From the NCBI GenBank assembly GCA_028714675.1, contig JAQTLV010000006.1:1-64000 (forward strand): a stretch of DNA of 64,000 nt. The letters run 5' to 3'. The translations under genes and the position numbers were made by a program. Below, piece after piece: positions 53,282 through 62,223 of the stretch. The notes below the pieces were generated by a model. It made no database searches. It was not told the origin of the DNA and saw only the letters and a program-made list of their open reading frames with translations. The stretch is from Sulfurovaceae bacterium. GTDB lineage: Bacteria > Campylobacterota > Campylobacteria > Campylobacterales > Sulfurovaceae. Each line of letters starts with the position of its first letter. The stretch's first letter is position 1.

Positions 53282-56019
53282 GTTTTGAGCCTCTTTTTGG
53301 ATATTTAGCAAGTGCTGGAAGCGGAAAAACATTTGCACTTAGTGTAAGATATGTTTCACTTCTTTTTATGGGTGAATTGCCAAACAATATACTTGCAGTT
53401 ACTTTTACAAACAAAGCAGCAAGTGAGATGAGAGAAAGGATACTTGAGTATCTTTTGTATTTTAAAGAGCCAAAAAATAGTGATTTCGTAAAAAAAGTAT
53501 CTGATGTTACTGGATTTTCAAGAGAGATTCTTTTTGAAAAGCATGATGATGTTCTGGAAGTTTTTTTAAACAATACAAACTATATATCGACATTAGATAG
53601 TTTTTTTGGTTCTATTTTTCGCTCATCCTCTCTTGAAATTGGTATTGACCCAGATTTCGAAACAGTCAATGAAAAAGATACTTCAAGAGTTGATATGTTA
53701 TTTCTTGATGAGTTGCATAAAATAGGACTTTTAAGTTCTCTAGTTAGCTTATCTATTGCATTGGAGAGTACAAAGCTATCAAGCATCACATCAAGACTAA
53801 AATCTCTTTATGACATCAATCCGTTATTGATAGATACTAAATATTTAGAGTACGACACATTTGAGATTATCGAAAAGATAAAAAACAAGGTTTTGGATAT
53901 TCAAAAAGAGCTTATAAATTCAGAAGCAAATCCAAGAGAAATAAAACTTTTTGATTTTCATAAAATAGATGAGTTAATCTCAAAAAAAATATTTGAAAAA
54001 GAAAATATCATAGAACATTCATGGTTTGAAAAAGCAGTAGTTAAAAACATAGAGATTGAAAATAATTTTCAAGAATTAAAAAAGCTTATTATGCAATATA
54101 TCTACATGAATGAAAGTAATTTCTTATTTAAATTATTTGAGATTTTTGATAGTTTTAAAAATGCGATTTTGAGCGATTTGAAAAAAAATTTAGTTTTTGG
54201 GTTTGATGATATTACACAATTTACATACAAACTTTTATATGAACATATAAGCAGAGATTTTTTGTATTTTAAACTTGATACAAAGTTTAAACACATTTTA
54301 ATAGATGAGTTTCAAGATACTTCAATATTGCAATCTTTGCTTCTTGCCCCAATGATTGAGGAGATTATATCTGGTAAGGGGGTACATGAGTTTAAGTCTT
54401 TATTCTTAGTTGGTGACACAAAACAATCCCTTTATCGTTTTAGAGGCGGCGAAGAAGATGTATTTGATATGGTTTGCAATAAGTACGGAATCAAAATAGA
54501 AAACATGAATATAAACTATAGAAGTGATAAGCATATTGTAGGGCAAGTAAATAAATGGTTTTTTGGGAAAATGAACGATTATGTAGAGCAACATAGCCAA
54601 TCAAATAGTAGTGGGTATGTGAGAGTTGTTAATGTTGCTAGTGATGAGATTATCATTAATAAGGCCATAGCACAAGCCAAGGATTTACTGCGTAGAGGTA
54701 TACACTTATGTGATCTCGTTTTTTTAGTTAATACGAATGATGATGGAGTGAAACTTCAAGAAGCTTGTTTAGAACATAATATAGATACTATTTTAGATAC
54801 ATCAAGTTCTATCAAATTTATACCATATATAGCATCACTTGTAAATGCTATGGAGTATTTATATAAAGGTGAATTTATAGATATATATCCTATTTTAGAA
54901 TTTAGTCAAAAAAGTTTAAATGAGATTGATTTTTCATGGTTTAACAGGTTTCTTACCCCGCTAGAAGTTATACACAAATTAATAGAGGAGTTTGGGTATC
55001 AAGATATAAATTGTTTAAAATTATTAGAGTTTGCTTCAAAATACAAAGATATAGATATTTTTATAGACGAGTTTAAAAGAAGTAAGATATCAATTGCAAA
55101 TAGTGAGCAAAATGGTTCCAAAATCATGACAATCCACGGTTCTAAAGGTTTGGAGTTTGATCATGTTATAGTTCTTGATAAAATAAAACAAGAATCTAGC
55201 GACAAAAGTCAGTTTATTTATGACTATAATGAAGATTTATTTATCGAAAAAATATATTACAAAAAGCCAAGTTTGAGAGAAAATTTTGATAGCAAATTTA
55301 AAATTGTCAAAGCAAAAGAAATCGAAAAACAAAAAAAAGATAGATTAAATTTGCTATATGTTTCACTCACGAGAGCCAAGAATGGTCTAAGTGTTATAAA
55401 AAAAGATGAAAAATCTATATTTGATGCTGTTGGAATGCTACCAATTTCTATTGGTGATATTGTGGTTGAAAATATCAAAAAAGATAATGCATTATCAATA
55501 AATATAGAATTTTTACAAATTGCAAATTATGGGCTGCAGCCACAAATTCAAAAAGAAGATACCATTTCAACTTCGCTAAAGGCACAAGCTTTTGGCGTGG
55601 CATTGCATTATGCTTTGGAAATGTTAGATTCTTTTGAATATGATTCTTTCAAGTTTGCTTTATCCAGCACTAGACTTAGATATGAAAGACTTTTGGGTAA
55701 TGAAGCGATAAACGAGATAGAAAAAAGAATCAAAGCTCTTATAGATGATGATAAATTTCAAAAACTTTGTTTTGGAGCTATCATAAAAAAAGAGGTAACA
55801 TTTTGTTTTGATGGCGAGATAAAACGCATTGATTTGATGCTGGAGCGGGAAGATAAGATAGTTATAGTTGATTATAAAAGCTCGAAAAATGACCAAGATA
55901 AACATATATCACAAGTTTCGTATTATCAAAAAGCTACTGCTAAAATAAGCTCAAAACCAACTCTCGGCAAAGTCATTTATCTTTTGGAGGATAAAATAGA
56001 TATACTTTCCTTAAATTAA
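53278..56019 (+). CDS. addA: AddA-type (RecB-like) helicase-nuclease subunit
   Basis: 913 residues from ATG 53278, preceded by AGAGGAG and overlapping the addB stop as ATGA; a GTG at 53257 would add seven residues. UvrD-like motifs: Walker A ASAGSGKTFALSVR, ILIDEFQDTS, VGDTKQSLYRFRGGEEDVF, TIHGSKGLEFDHVIVLD and LLYVSLTRAKNGL. C-terminal nuclease: GEIKRIDLML and KIVIVDYKSSKND supply the catalytic Asp and Lys. It processes double-strand ends with AddB. Length fits the compact Campylobacter/Helicobacter type rather than the 1230-residue Bacillus AddA. Confidence 0.93.
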   Translation: MSFEPLFGYLASAGSGKTFALSVRYVSLLFMGELPNNILAVTFTNKAASEMRERILEYLLYFKEPKNSDFVKKVSDVTGFSREILFEKHDDVLEVFLNNTNYISTLDSFFGSIFRSSSLEIGIDPDFETVNEKDTSRVDMLFLDELHKIGLLSSLVSLSIALESTKLSSITSRLKSLYDINPLLIDTKYLEYDTFEIIEKIKNKVLDIQKELINSEANPREIKLFDFHKIDELISKKIFEKENIIEHSWFEKAVVKNIEIENNFQELKKLIMQYIYMNESNFLFKLFEIFDSFKNAILSDLKKNLVFGFDDITQFTYKLLYEHISRDFLYFKLDTKFKHILIDEFQDTSILQSLLLAPMIEEIISGKGVHEFKSLFLVGDTKQSLYRFRGGEEDVFDMVCNKYGIKIENMNINYRSDKHIVGQVNKWFFGKMNDYVEQHSQSNSSGYVRVVNVASDEIIINKAIAQAKDLLRRGIHLCDLVFLVNTNDDGVKLQEACLEHNIDTILDTSSSIKFIPYIASLVNAMEYLYKGEFIDIYPILEFSQKSLNEIDFSWFNRFLTPLEVIHKLIEEFGYQDINCLKLLEFASKYKDIDIFIDEFKRSKISIANSEQNGSKIMTIHGSKGLEFDHVIVLDKIKQESSDKSQFIYDYNEDLFIEKIYYKKPSLRENFDSKFKIVKAKEIEKQKKDRLNLLYVSLTRAKNGLSVIKKDEKSIFDAVGMLPISIGDIVVENIKKDNALSINIEFLQIANYGLQPQIQKEDTISTSLKAQAFGVALHYALEMLDSFEYDSFKFALSSTRLRYERLLGNEAINEIEKRIKALIDDDKFQKLCFGAIIKKEVTFCFDGEIKRIDLMLEREDKIVIVDYKSSKNDQDKHISQVSYYQKATAKISSKPTLGKVIYLLEDKIDILSLN

Positions 56020-56053
56020 GCTAAATTTAAATAAATTTTAAGTTTAAGAAGAT

Positions 56054-56059
56054 ACAATT
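56054..56059 (+). promoter_or_regulatory. -10 element for rplM-rpsI
   Basis: TACAAT in the context AGATACAATTCC, 30 bases before the rplM ATG, which has AAGGAAA at ribosome-site distance. Confidence 0.5.
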
Positions 56060-56089
56060 CCTCCACAAAATAAAACAAGGAAACACATC

Positions 56090-56515
56090 ATGAAATTGAC
56101 ATCAGTCTTAAAACCTCATGAAGTAAAAAGAGATTGGCATCTAATCGATGCAGAAGGTAAAACTTTTGGTCGTATATTAACAGAAGCTGCTACTTTACTT
56201 AGAGGTAAACACAAACCATCATTTACTCCAAATGTAGATTGTGGTGATTATGTAGTTATCATCAATGCTGAAAAAGCTGTATTTACAGGGGCTAAACTTG
56301 ATGACAAAGAGTATTTTAGATATAGCGGATATTTTGGGAGTACAAAAAGCAACAAGCTTAGAGACATGTTAGAAAATCATACTGAAAAGCTTTATATGCT
56401 TGCAACAAGAGGTATGCTTCCAAAAACTACTCTTGGTAGACAAATGATTAAAAAATTAAAAGTTTATGCAGGTAGCGAACATCCTCACACTGCACAAATA
56501 GCTAAAGGAAACTAA
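56090..56515 (+). CDS. rplM: 50S ribosomal protein L13
   Basis: 141 residues. Family signatures: [29 protein letters not shown] at the start (read as [15 protein letters not shown]), [16 protein letters not shown], and the C-terminal [21 protein letters not shown]. Early assembly protein of the large subunit. Always paired with rpsI in bacteria, here with a one-base gap, and expressed from a promoter just upstream. Confidence 0.98.
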   Translation: MKLTSVLKPHEVKRDWHLIDAEGKTFGRILTEAATLLRGKHKPSFTPNVDCGDYVVIINAEKAVFTGAKLDDKEYFRYSGYFGSTKSNKLRDMLENHTEKLYMLATRGMLPKTTLGRQMIKKLKVYAGSEHPHTAQIAKGN

Positions 56516-56516
56516 T

Positions 56517-56906
56517 ATGGCAACAATTTACGCAACAGGTAAAAGAAAAAGTGCTATTGCCAAAGTATGGCTTACTCCAGGTAAAGGCGAAATATCAGTA
56601 AATGGTAAAAATCTTGATGAATGGCTAGGTGGTCATGAAACTTTGAAAATGAAAGTTAGACTTCCATTAGAAGCAACAAAACAACTTGAATCTGTAACTA
56701 TCAAAGCTACAACATTGGGCGGCGGTTATTCAGCTCAAGCTGATGCCGTAAAACATGGTATTACAAAAGCATTGGCTCTTTTTGAACCAACATTTAGAGC
56801 TACACTAAAACCTATGGGATTACTTACTCGCGATTCTAGAATCGTTGAGCGTAAAAAACCAGGTAAAAGAAAAGCGAGAAGATCTCCGCAGTTCTCAAAA
56901 AGATAA
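56517..56906 (+). CDS. rpsI: 30S ribosomal protein S9
   Basis: 129 residues. Start [20 protein letters not shown], middle [19 protein letters not shown], and the basic ending [18 protein letters not shown] with the terminal SKR tail that touches the P-site tRNA anticodon region. The stop codon lies inside the stem of a terminator hairpin. Confidence 0.98.
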   Translation: MATIYATGKRKSAIAKVWLTPGKGEISVNGKNLDEWLGGHETLKMKVRLPLEATKQLESVTIKATTLGGGYSAQADAVKHGITKALALFEPTFRATLKPMGLLTRDSRIVERKKPGKRKARRSPQFSKR

Positions 56907-56919
56907 TCTCTTATCTTTT
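56898..56919 (+). terminator. Terminator hairpin overlapping the rpsI stop codon
   Basis: AAAAGATAA (56898-56906), loop TCTC, TTATCTTTT, then more T. The stop codon TAA is part of the stem. Confidence 0.65.
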
Positions 56920-56926
56920 TATCTAC

Positions 56927-56946
56927 AAAGAGCCTTTCGGCTTTTT
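56927..56946 (+). terminator. Second terminator after rpsI
   Basis: AAAGAGCC, loop TTTC, GGCT and TTTTT. A compact GC stem followed by a T-run, 20 bases after the rpsI stop. The rest of 56950-57078 is AT-rich with no gene seen. Confidence 0.7.
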
Positions 56947-57078
56947 GGTATCTCTACAAAAAAATATAAATTTCAATAATTTTTTATTTTAAATATCAAT
57001 TATGTATTAGTGGCAAATGTTTTTGTTTTATTTTAAAGATGATATTTTTATAATGAGTTGAAAAAAATAAGAAGATTA

Positions 57079-57098
57079 AATGTGCCAAAAGGCACATT
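57079..57098 (-). terminator. Rho-independent terminator for the sqr-55 aa ORF unit
   Basis: On the minus strand AATGTGCC, loop TTTT, GGCACATT, then TAATCTTCTTATTTTTTT. A perfect 8-bp stem starting eight bases beyond the 55-aa ORF stop, which supports that ORF as the last gene of the transcript. Confidence 0.75.
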
Positions 57099-57105
57099 CA
57101 TATTA

Positions 57106-57273
57106 TTAGTGGTGAGATCTTAAGATTAAAATAGTCATTTTTATATTGATAGCAATAAATCTCATAAGTTGCCAAATTACGCAAGTGCGTAAAAATTTTC
57201 TAAAGTTTGTAGGTATCATAGTACCTGATTGTAAGCTATACGGTTGTATATGCTCCATATGTTTTGCTGCCAT
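57106..57273 (-). CDS. Uncharacterised 55-aa basic, membrane-affine protein downstream of sqr
   Basis: Reads MAAKHMEHIQPYSLQSGTMI, then PTNFRKFLRTCVIWQLMRF and IAINIKMTILILRSHH. AAGGAG lies six bases before the ATG, and a strong terminator follows the stop. It sits 74 bases downstream of the SQR-family gene on the same strand. The C-terminal 30 residues alternate basic and hydrophobic residues and could lie on or in the membrane; one Cys (C31). It belongs to no family I can name. A small partner of the SQR enzyme is plausible from position, but that is inference. Confidence 0.75.
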   Translation of the reverse strand: MAAKHMEHIQPYSLQSGTMIPTNFRKFLRTCVIWQLMRFIAINIKMTILILRSHH

Positions 57274-57347
57274 TGTATTCTCCTTGTTTTTTATTAATTA
57301 TTTCTTCTTGAACTCATAGCTCTAAGCTATTTGCTTCCTAAATTTTA

Positions 57348-58811
57348 TTATTCAGGGATTATTGTCCACAGTGGTTTTAATTTTGCTTTCCAAATAAATG
57401 CAAAATGCAAGAAGTGTTTAATCCAGTGTCCAGCTAGACCTATTTCTCCAGTTGTCATATTTATATCTCTACCAATACCTGGATATTTTTCAAAATCAGG
57501 TACTACAGGGTAAACAGTCATAGCAGCTGCAGTTCCACTAAATAATCCTTTACCAGCACTAGCAACACAAGCCGCTCCCATTTCTGCCATACAAGCTGTA
57601 TGAGTTGGTTTACTTGCACCATTTATCATATCTACTATACTGCGAGCAACAGCTTTACCCATCATTGCACTTGGCATACCAGTTCTTGGAGGAGTTGGAG
57701 TGATTGGAGTACCATTTGGCGAACTCATTGGTTTGCTGATTGGATGAGGAGGTGCGAATGCAATTCCTACTGCAAATATATTTCCATATGTTGGATTTTG
57801 TAAAGTTCTAGGCCAGTCACTTGCTTTCCAATTTTCATATGCACCAGCAGCGTAGTTAGCATCAACTTTCAAAAATCCATTTGGTGCAAATAGAGTTTCT
57901 GTTATATCTTCTCCAGCTTTATTTAAAGCTTTTAGACCAACTCCAGCAAACGGAGGTATAAGCATAGCGAAGTCAAATTCTTCAACACCCGTTGAGCCAT
58001 CTAAAAGTTCATAATGCGCTTTCCCTTTTTCTACTTTGTTTACATGTGCTCCGATAATCCAACTAAGTTTTCTTTCACTATATAATGATTCAGCAAATAT
58101 TTTACTTGAAGCTGTGTATCCACCAACATTTAGATGCATTCCGCCCATACCAAAATCACCCAAGAAAGATTCATTTGAAATCCATTTGATATCTACATTG
58201 TCTCTAACACCCGCTTTTTTTGCTTCGTGTTCAATATTGAAGATATATTCAAAAGCAGCACCTTGACAAGTACACATACCATGACCTGTTCCAACTAGAA
58301 TTTTTTGTTTTTTTGTTTTTGCTTTTTGAAATACTTTATGTAATTCATGGCTTGCATGAACAGCATGATCTGCTGTACAAACAGAAACAGTATGTTCGCC
58401 TATTCCATTAGCATCTCCAAGACCAGGAGTAGCTGCAAAATTTAATTTAGGTCCAGTCGCATTTATTAAATAATCATATGTTAGTTCTTCTGTCTGACCC
58501 TCTTTTTCTTTCGATGTATATTCTATTGTTATATAAGGTTTATCTCCAGAATTATTTCCTTCAGGGTGTATAGATATAGCTTTTGCTTGTCTATAATCTA
58601 TGCCAGCTTTTTTATAAACAGGCGCTAAAGCAAATGTAACATCTTCTTTTTTCATTTCGCCCACACCAACCCAAATATTTGATGGAATCCAATTCCAAAG
58701 ACTATTTGGAGTAACAACAACAACTTCATGCTTGCTTCCAAGCCATTTTTTTGCAAATGTTGCAGCGGTGTGTCCAGAAACTCCACCACCCATAACAACT
58801 AATCTTGCCAT
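57348..58811 (-). CDS. sqr: Sulfide:quinone oxidoreductase-family flavoprotein
   Basis: 487 residues. N-terminal FAD motif VVMGGGVSGHTAATFAKKW, then LWNWIPSNIWVGVG, the second nucleotide-fold region LINATGPKLNF, and GTGHGMCTCQGAAFEYIFN. Cysteines likely to hold the sulfur chain are those in SVCTADHAVHAS, GMCTCQGA and HTACMAEMGAACV. The C terminus is an aromatic amphipathic stretch (GHWIKHFLHFAFIWKAKLKP) that should anchor it to the membrane, where quinone is reduced. It oxidises sulfide or a related sulfur species. The subtype (IV or VI of this superfamily) is not settled by eye, and some members have other electron donors. Confidence 0.83.
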   Translation of the reverse strand: MARLVVMGGGVSGHTAATFAKKWLGSKHEVVVVTPNSLWNWIPSNIWVGVGEMKKEDVTFALAPVYKKAGIDYRQAKAISIHPEGNNSGDKPYITIEYTSKEKEGQTEELTYDYLINATGPKLNFAATPGLGDANGIGEHTVSVCTADHAVHASHELHKVFQKAKTKKQKILVGTGHGMCTCQGAAFEYIFNIEHEAKKAGVRDNVDIKWISNESFLGDFGMGGMHLNVGGYTASSKIFAESLYSERKLSWIIGAHVNKVEKGKAHYELLDGSTGVEEFDFAMLIPPFAGVGLKALNKAGEDITETLFAPNGFLKVDANYAAGAYENWKASDWPRTLQNPTYGNIFAVGIAFAPPHPISKPMSSPNGTPITPTPPRTGMPSAMMGKAVARSIVDMINGASKPTHTACMAEMGAACVASAGKGLFSGTAAAMTVYPVVPDFEKYPGIGRDINMTTGEIGLAGHWIKHFLHFAFIWKAKLKPLWTIIPE

Positions 58812-58944
58812 ACTAAATCCTTTTATTTGAAATTAATCAATTTAATCATAATATATTAAAAGTTAAAGTATATTGAAAATTAAGAAAAAATTATAAATAA
58901 AAATAGATTTATTATTATTTTTCACATTTTATATTTTTATGTAT

Positions 58945-58970
58945 ATCAATATTGATGAACCATTAGTTCA
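58945..58970. promoter_or_regulatory. Two adjacent palindromes between sqr and the BT1-like gene
   Basis: ATCAATATTGAT (58945-58956) is a perfect 12-base palindrome. TGAAC (58956-58960) and GTTCA (58966-58970) form a second inverted repeat with a 5-base spacer. They lie in the 193-base divergent promoter region and could bind one or two regulators. The remainder of the spacer is AT-rich. Confidence 0.4.
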
Positions 58971-59004
58971 GTAATATTTATGTATCTTTTAGTTAGGATT
59001 TAAA

Positions 59005-60471
59005 ATGAAAATTAAACAAATGATATTAACACCAATTTTAGCAATTAAAGCTAGATATATTCCGCTACTTTTAATTTACTTCGCATATGGTGCTAGTGGA
59101 TTTACTGCTATCGTTGAGAGTTTTTGGGTAAAAAGTTCACTAAACTTGAGTGCAGAAGCATTGGTTGCACTTAGTGTTTGGCTAACTGTTCCATGGACTA
59201 TTAAGATGATATTTGGTCAAATGGTAGATAGTATTCCTATTTTTGGTTCTAGTCGTAAATCTTATATTGTCATAGGGGCATTATTTATAACATTTGGAAT
59301 TTTTTTGATGCTAGGTTTGATTCAAGAAAGTCATTTGCTTAGTGGATTTAAAAAAGGAAGTGTATATATATTTGCTTCTGTTATTATGGTTATAGGTTAT
59401 GTTATGCAAGATGTAGTAGCCGATACAATGAGTACAGAAGTTGTTGATAGAACTCAAAGTCAAGAAGATATTGAACATGAGCTTGCCATGATACAAGTTT
59501 TAGGAAGACTATCTTTGGGCATCGCAATATTTGTAGTATCTGGTCTTGGCGGATGGTTGGCTGATATATATTCATATAGTACCATATATGCAATTTCACT
59601 TTTAATACCTATTATTAGTATTTTAGGGGTTATTTTTATAAAACTTAATCCAGTTGAAAGTACACCACTAAATTTGCCAATATTTATTGGTGGGTTTCTA
59701 TTTGCTATATTTATTATTTTTATGGGATACAATGATGTACCTTACTCTCAAGAGATAGTATTTGTTATTTCACTTATTATAGTTTTAAGTATGCTTAAAA
59801 TATTAATCAATGATTTAGATGAAACAACACAAAGACATATTGTAATGGCAATGATTATTATTTTTGTTTATCGTGCAACTCCGAATGTCGGTCCAGCTTT
59901 GCAGTGGTGGGAAATAGATGTATTAAAATTCAATGAATCTTTTTTCGGAACACTTAGTCAAATTGGAGCAACTATTGCTCTTATAGGTATGTGGGTTAGT
60001 TCTAGATTTATAGTTAAACAAGCAATAGGAAAAGTTTTAATATTTTTAACAATTATTGGATTTTTTTTATCCCTACCTATCATTGGAATGTATTATGGCT
60101 TACATATAAAATTAGGGCTTGATGCACATACTGTAGCATTAGTAGATACAGCAGTATCATCACCATTTGATTATATATCAAATGTACTCATGTTAACTCT
60201 TGTTGCCATATATGCACCAGAAGGAAAGAGGGGCACCTGGTTTGCTCTAATGGCAAGTTTGATGAATATTGCTTTGAGTGCTAGTGGTTTATTTACTAAG
60301 TATCTAAACAAAATATTTGTAGTTACAAGAGAGGTAAAAGAGAATGGTGTATTGACAAGCGTAGCAAATTATGATAACTTAGGTATCCTATTGTGGATTG
60401 TTATAATTGTTGGCACATTAGTACCTCTTGTTGCAATATGGAAATTCGACCCTAAAAAGGATAATAATTAA
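59005..60471 (+). CDS. MFS transporter of the BT1 (folate-biopterin) family
   Basis: 488 residues, about twelve membrane segments. BT1-type features: LLLIYFAYGASGFTAIVESFW at the start (read as YFAYGASGFTAIVESFW), VPWTIKMIFGQMVDSIP in place of the usual MFS motif A, and DVVADTMSTEVV in the fourth-fifth helix region. Homologues in cyanobacteria and Leishmania carry folates or pterins; bacterial members are mostly of unknown substrate. TTAGGA precedes the ATG. Divergent from sqr; its stop abuts the gph ATG with no gap. Confidence 0.8.
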   Translation: MKIKQMILTPILAIKARYIPLLLIYFAYGASGFTAIVESFWVKSSLNLSAEALVALSVWLTVPWTIKMIFGQMVDSIPIFGSSRKSYIVIGALFITFGIFLMLGLIQESHLLSGFKKGSVYIFASVIMVIGYVMQDVVADTMSTEVVDRTQSQEDIEHELAMIQVLGRLSLGIAIFVVSGLGGWLADIYSYSTIYAISLLIPIISILGVIFIKLNPVESTPLNLPIFIGGFLFAIFIIFMGYNDVPYSQEIVFVISLIIVLSMLKILINDLDETTQRHIVMAMIIIFVYRATPNVGPALQWWEIDVLKFNESFFGTLSQIGATIALIGMWVSSRFIVKQAIGKVLIFLTIIGFFLSLPIIGMYYGLHIKLGLDAHTVALVDTAVSSPFDYISNVLMLTLVAIYAPEGKRGTWFALMASLMNIALSASGLFTKYLNKIFVVTREVKENGVLTSVANYDNLGILLWIVIIVGTLVPLVAIWKFDPKKDNN

Positions 60472-61116
60472 ATGGGTAAAGTGATACTTTTTGATCTTGA
60501 TGGTACTTTGATAGACTCAACTGAAGCTATTTTGGAGAGTTTTGGAGTTGCATTTAAAACATTTGGAGTTGATATTCCAAATGATGAGAAAATAAAGTCA
60601 CACATAGGACATCCTTTAGATATTATGTTTGTAAATCTTGGAGTTAAAGAACAAGAGGTGGATAATTTTGTAGCAAAATATAAAGAACACTACAAAGATA
60701 TAAGTAAAGAAAAAACATTTCTTTTGCCAAATGCCAAAAAAGCCATAGAGTTAGCAAGTTGTCACGCAAGACTTGGCGTTGTAACAACAAAAACTGGCAC
60801 CTATTCTAGAATTTTACTTGAGCATCTTGGCATTATGGATTTTTTTGAAGTTTTAATAGGCAGAGAAGATGTTATAAATCCAAAACCTCATGCTGAACCA
60901 ATTCAAAAAGCTATAAGTTTTTTTGATAATATTGATAATAACAACTGCTTTATGATAGGCGATACGTGTATGGATATAAAGTCGGCAAAAAATGCCATGA
61001 TAAACGGTATAGGCATAACATCTGGGTATGCAACAATAGGTCAACTGAAAGAGTGTGGTGATAATATTTTTTGTGATGTTTTGGAAGCAGTTGAGAATAT
61101 AGTGAAAAAAAAATAA
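60472..61116 (+). CDS. gph: HAD-superfamily phosphatase, phosphoglycolate-phosphatase type
   Basis: 214 residues. HAD motif I DLDGTLIDSTEAI, motif II VVTTKTG, motif III Lys in NPKPHAEPIQKA, motif IV MIGDTCMDIKSAKNA. A small helical cap follows motif I (C1-type). Best guess is 2-phosphoglycolate or a related small phosphate ester; specificity cannot be read from the sequence. It starts directly after the upstream transporter stop, so the two are co-translated. A role in clearing glycolate-2-phosphate under oxygen is possible. Confidence 0.82.
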   Translation: MGKVILFDLDGTLIDSTEAILESFGVAFKTFGVDIPNDEKIKSHIGHPLDIMFVNLGVKEQEVDNFVAKYKEHYKDISKEKTFLLPNAKKAIELASCHARLGVVTTKTGTYSRILLEHLGIMDFFEVLIGREDVINPKPHAEPIQKAISFFDNIDNNNCFMIGDTCMDIKSAKNAMINGIGITSGYATIGQLKECGDNIFCDVLEAVENIVKKK

Positions 61117-61156
61117 CATTTCAAGCCTTTCTTAAGAGTGTTAACATTACAATTGC

Positions 61157-61162
61157 TGTAAT
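61157..61162 (+). promoter_or_regulatory. Possible -10 element for porGDAB
   Basis: TGTAAT in the context TTGCTGTAATATTC, 23 bases before the porG ATG at 61186. Weak match. Confidence 0.3.
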
Positions 61163-61185
61163 ATTCTAGAAATTTGGGAGGAAGT

Positions 61186-61749
61186 ATGGTTGAGATTAGA
61201 TGGCACTCTCGTGCAGGACAAGGTGCTGTTACAGGAGCAAAAGGCTTGGGGGACGTAGTTTCTACTACGGGCAAGCAAGTTCAAGCATTTGCACTTTATG
61301 GCTCAGCAAAAAGAGGTGCTGCTATGCAAGCATTCAATAGAATTGATGATGAACAAATAATTACACATGAAAAATTTATGTTACCAGATTTTGTATTGGT
61401 TATAGATCCAGCTTTGGTATTTACTGATAATATAACAATGAATGATAAAGCTACTACAAAGTATATCATTACAACACATTTGAGCAAAGAAGAGCTTATT
61501 TCTCAACTACCAGAATTACAAGACAAAAAAGACAGAGTGTTTACAGTTGACTGTATGCAAATTTCATTAGATACTATAGGAAGAGCAATTCCGAATACTC
61601 CAATGTTGGGAGCTTTTGTAAAAGTTTCAGAAATGTTTGAACTAGATTATTTTTTAGGTAGAATGAAAAAAGTTCTTTCAAAATTTCCACAAAAAATTAT
61701 AGATTCCAATATGCAAGCAATTACTCGTGCATATAATGAAGTTAAGTAA
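61186..61749 (+). CDS. porG: Pyruvate/2-oxoacid:ferredoxin oxidoreductase gamma subunit
   Basis: 187 residues from ATG 61186, chosen because GGGAGGA lies just before it; an in-frame TTG at 61174 would overlap that site. Gamma (domain III) signature: EIRWHSRAGQGAVTGAKGL at the start and GSAKRGAAMQAFNRI, then IPNTPMLGAFVK. Together with the delta, alpha and beta subunits it forms a heterotetramer that reversibly makes acetyl-CoA and CO2 from pyruvate, or carboxylates acetyl-CoA with reduced ferredoxin in the reductive TCA cycle. The alternative 2-oxoglutarate enzyme (Oor) has a different beta/alpha layout. Confidence 0.92.
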   Translation: MVEIRWHSRAGQGAVTGAKGLGDVVSTTGKQVQAFALYGSAKRGAAMQAFNRIDDEQIITHEKFMLPDFVLVIDPALVFTDNITMNDKATTKYIITTHLSKEELISQLPELQDKKDRVFTVDCMQISLDTIGRAIPNTPMLGAFVKVSEMFELDYFLGRMKKVLSKFPQKIIDSNMQAITRAYNEVK

Positions 61750-61758
61750 GGATAAGAA

Positions 61759-62214
61759 ATGAGTATTGGTAATATGCTTAGTAATGATAAAAGAGGAATG
61801 ATAGAGATTGGTGCTGAAAAGAAAGTAGGCTGGGATGAAGTAACCCATGGTGTAGTTTTACACTCTTTTGAAGATGATGCTACTAATGTTTCAAGTAGAA
61901 AAGCAGAAGATAGAAATTATGCTAAATTTAGTTCTTATGTTGCAACAGTTGCTTCATGGAGGGTAGTGAAACCAGTTTATAACAGAGATATATGTATAGA
62001 CTGTCAAAATTGTTGGGTTTATTGTCCAGATACATCAATTATTTCAAGAGATAAACAAATGTTAGGAATTGATTATGACCATTGTAAAGGTTGCGGAGTT
62101 TGTGTAGAAGTTTGTCCTACAAATCCTAAATCACTATTGATGTTTGCTGAACTCCACAATCTAGAAGATGCAATTGCATCATGGCCTGAAAAAAAGAAAA
62201 AAGAAGAAAATTAA
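61759..62214 (+). CDS. porD: 2-oxoacid:ferredoxin oxidoreductase delta subunit (2x[4Fe-4S])
   Basis: 151 residues. Two ferredoxin motifs: CIDCQNCWVYCP at about residues 77-88 and CKGCGVCVEVCP at about 112-123. The preceding stretch (NRDICIDCQ after WRVVKPVYNRD) is typical of PorD. Mediates electron transfer between the thiamine subunit and soluble ferredoxin or flavodoxin. The N-terminal 70-residue extension before the clusters is also seen in Campylobacter PorD-like proteins. Nine bases after porG, AAGGATAAG lies before the ATG. Confidence 0.95.
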   Translation: MSIGNMLSNDKRGMIEIGAEKKVGWDEVTHGVVLHSFEDDATNVSSRKAEDRNYAKFSSYVATVASWRVVKPVYNRDICIDCQNCWVYCPDTSIISRDKQMLGIDYDHCKGCGVCVEVCPTNPKSLLMFAELHNLEDAIASWPEKKKKEEN

Positions 62215-62223
62215 AGGATATTT

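Noticed and set aside
57600-57803. 67-codon plus-strand ORF inside sqr
   Set aside because: Cys/Ser/Thr/Trp-rich composition typical of an antisense shadow; sqr motifs are clear on the other strand.
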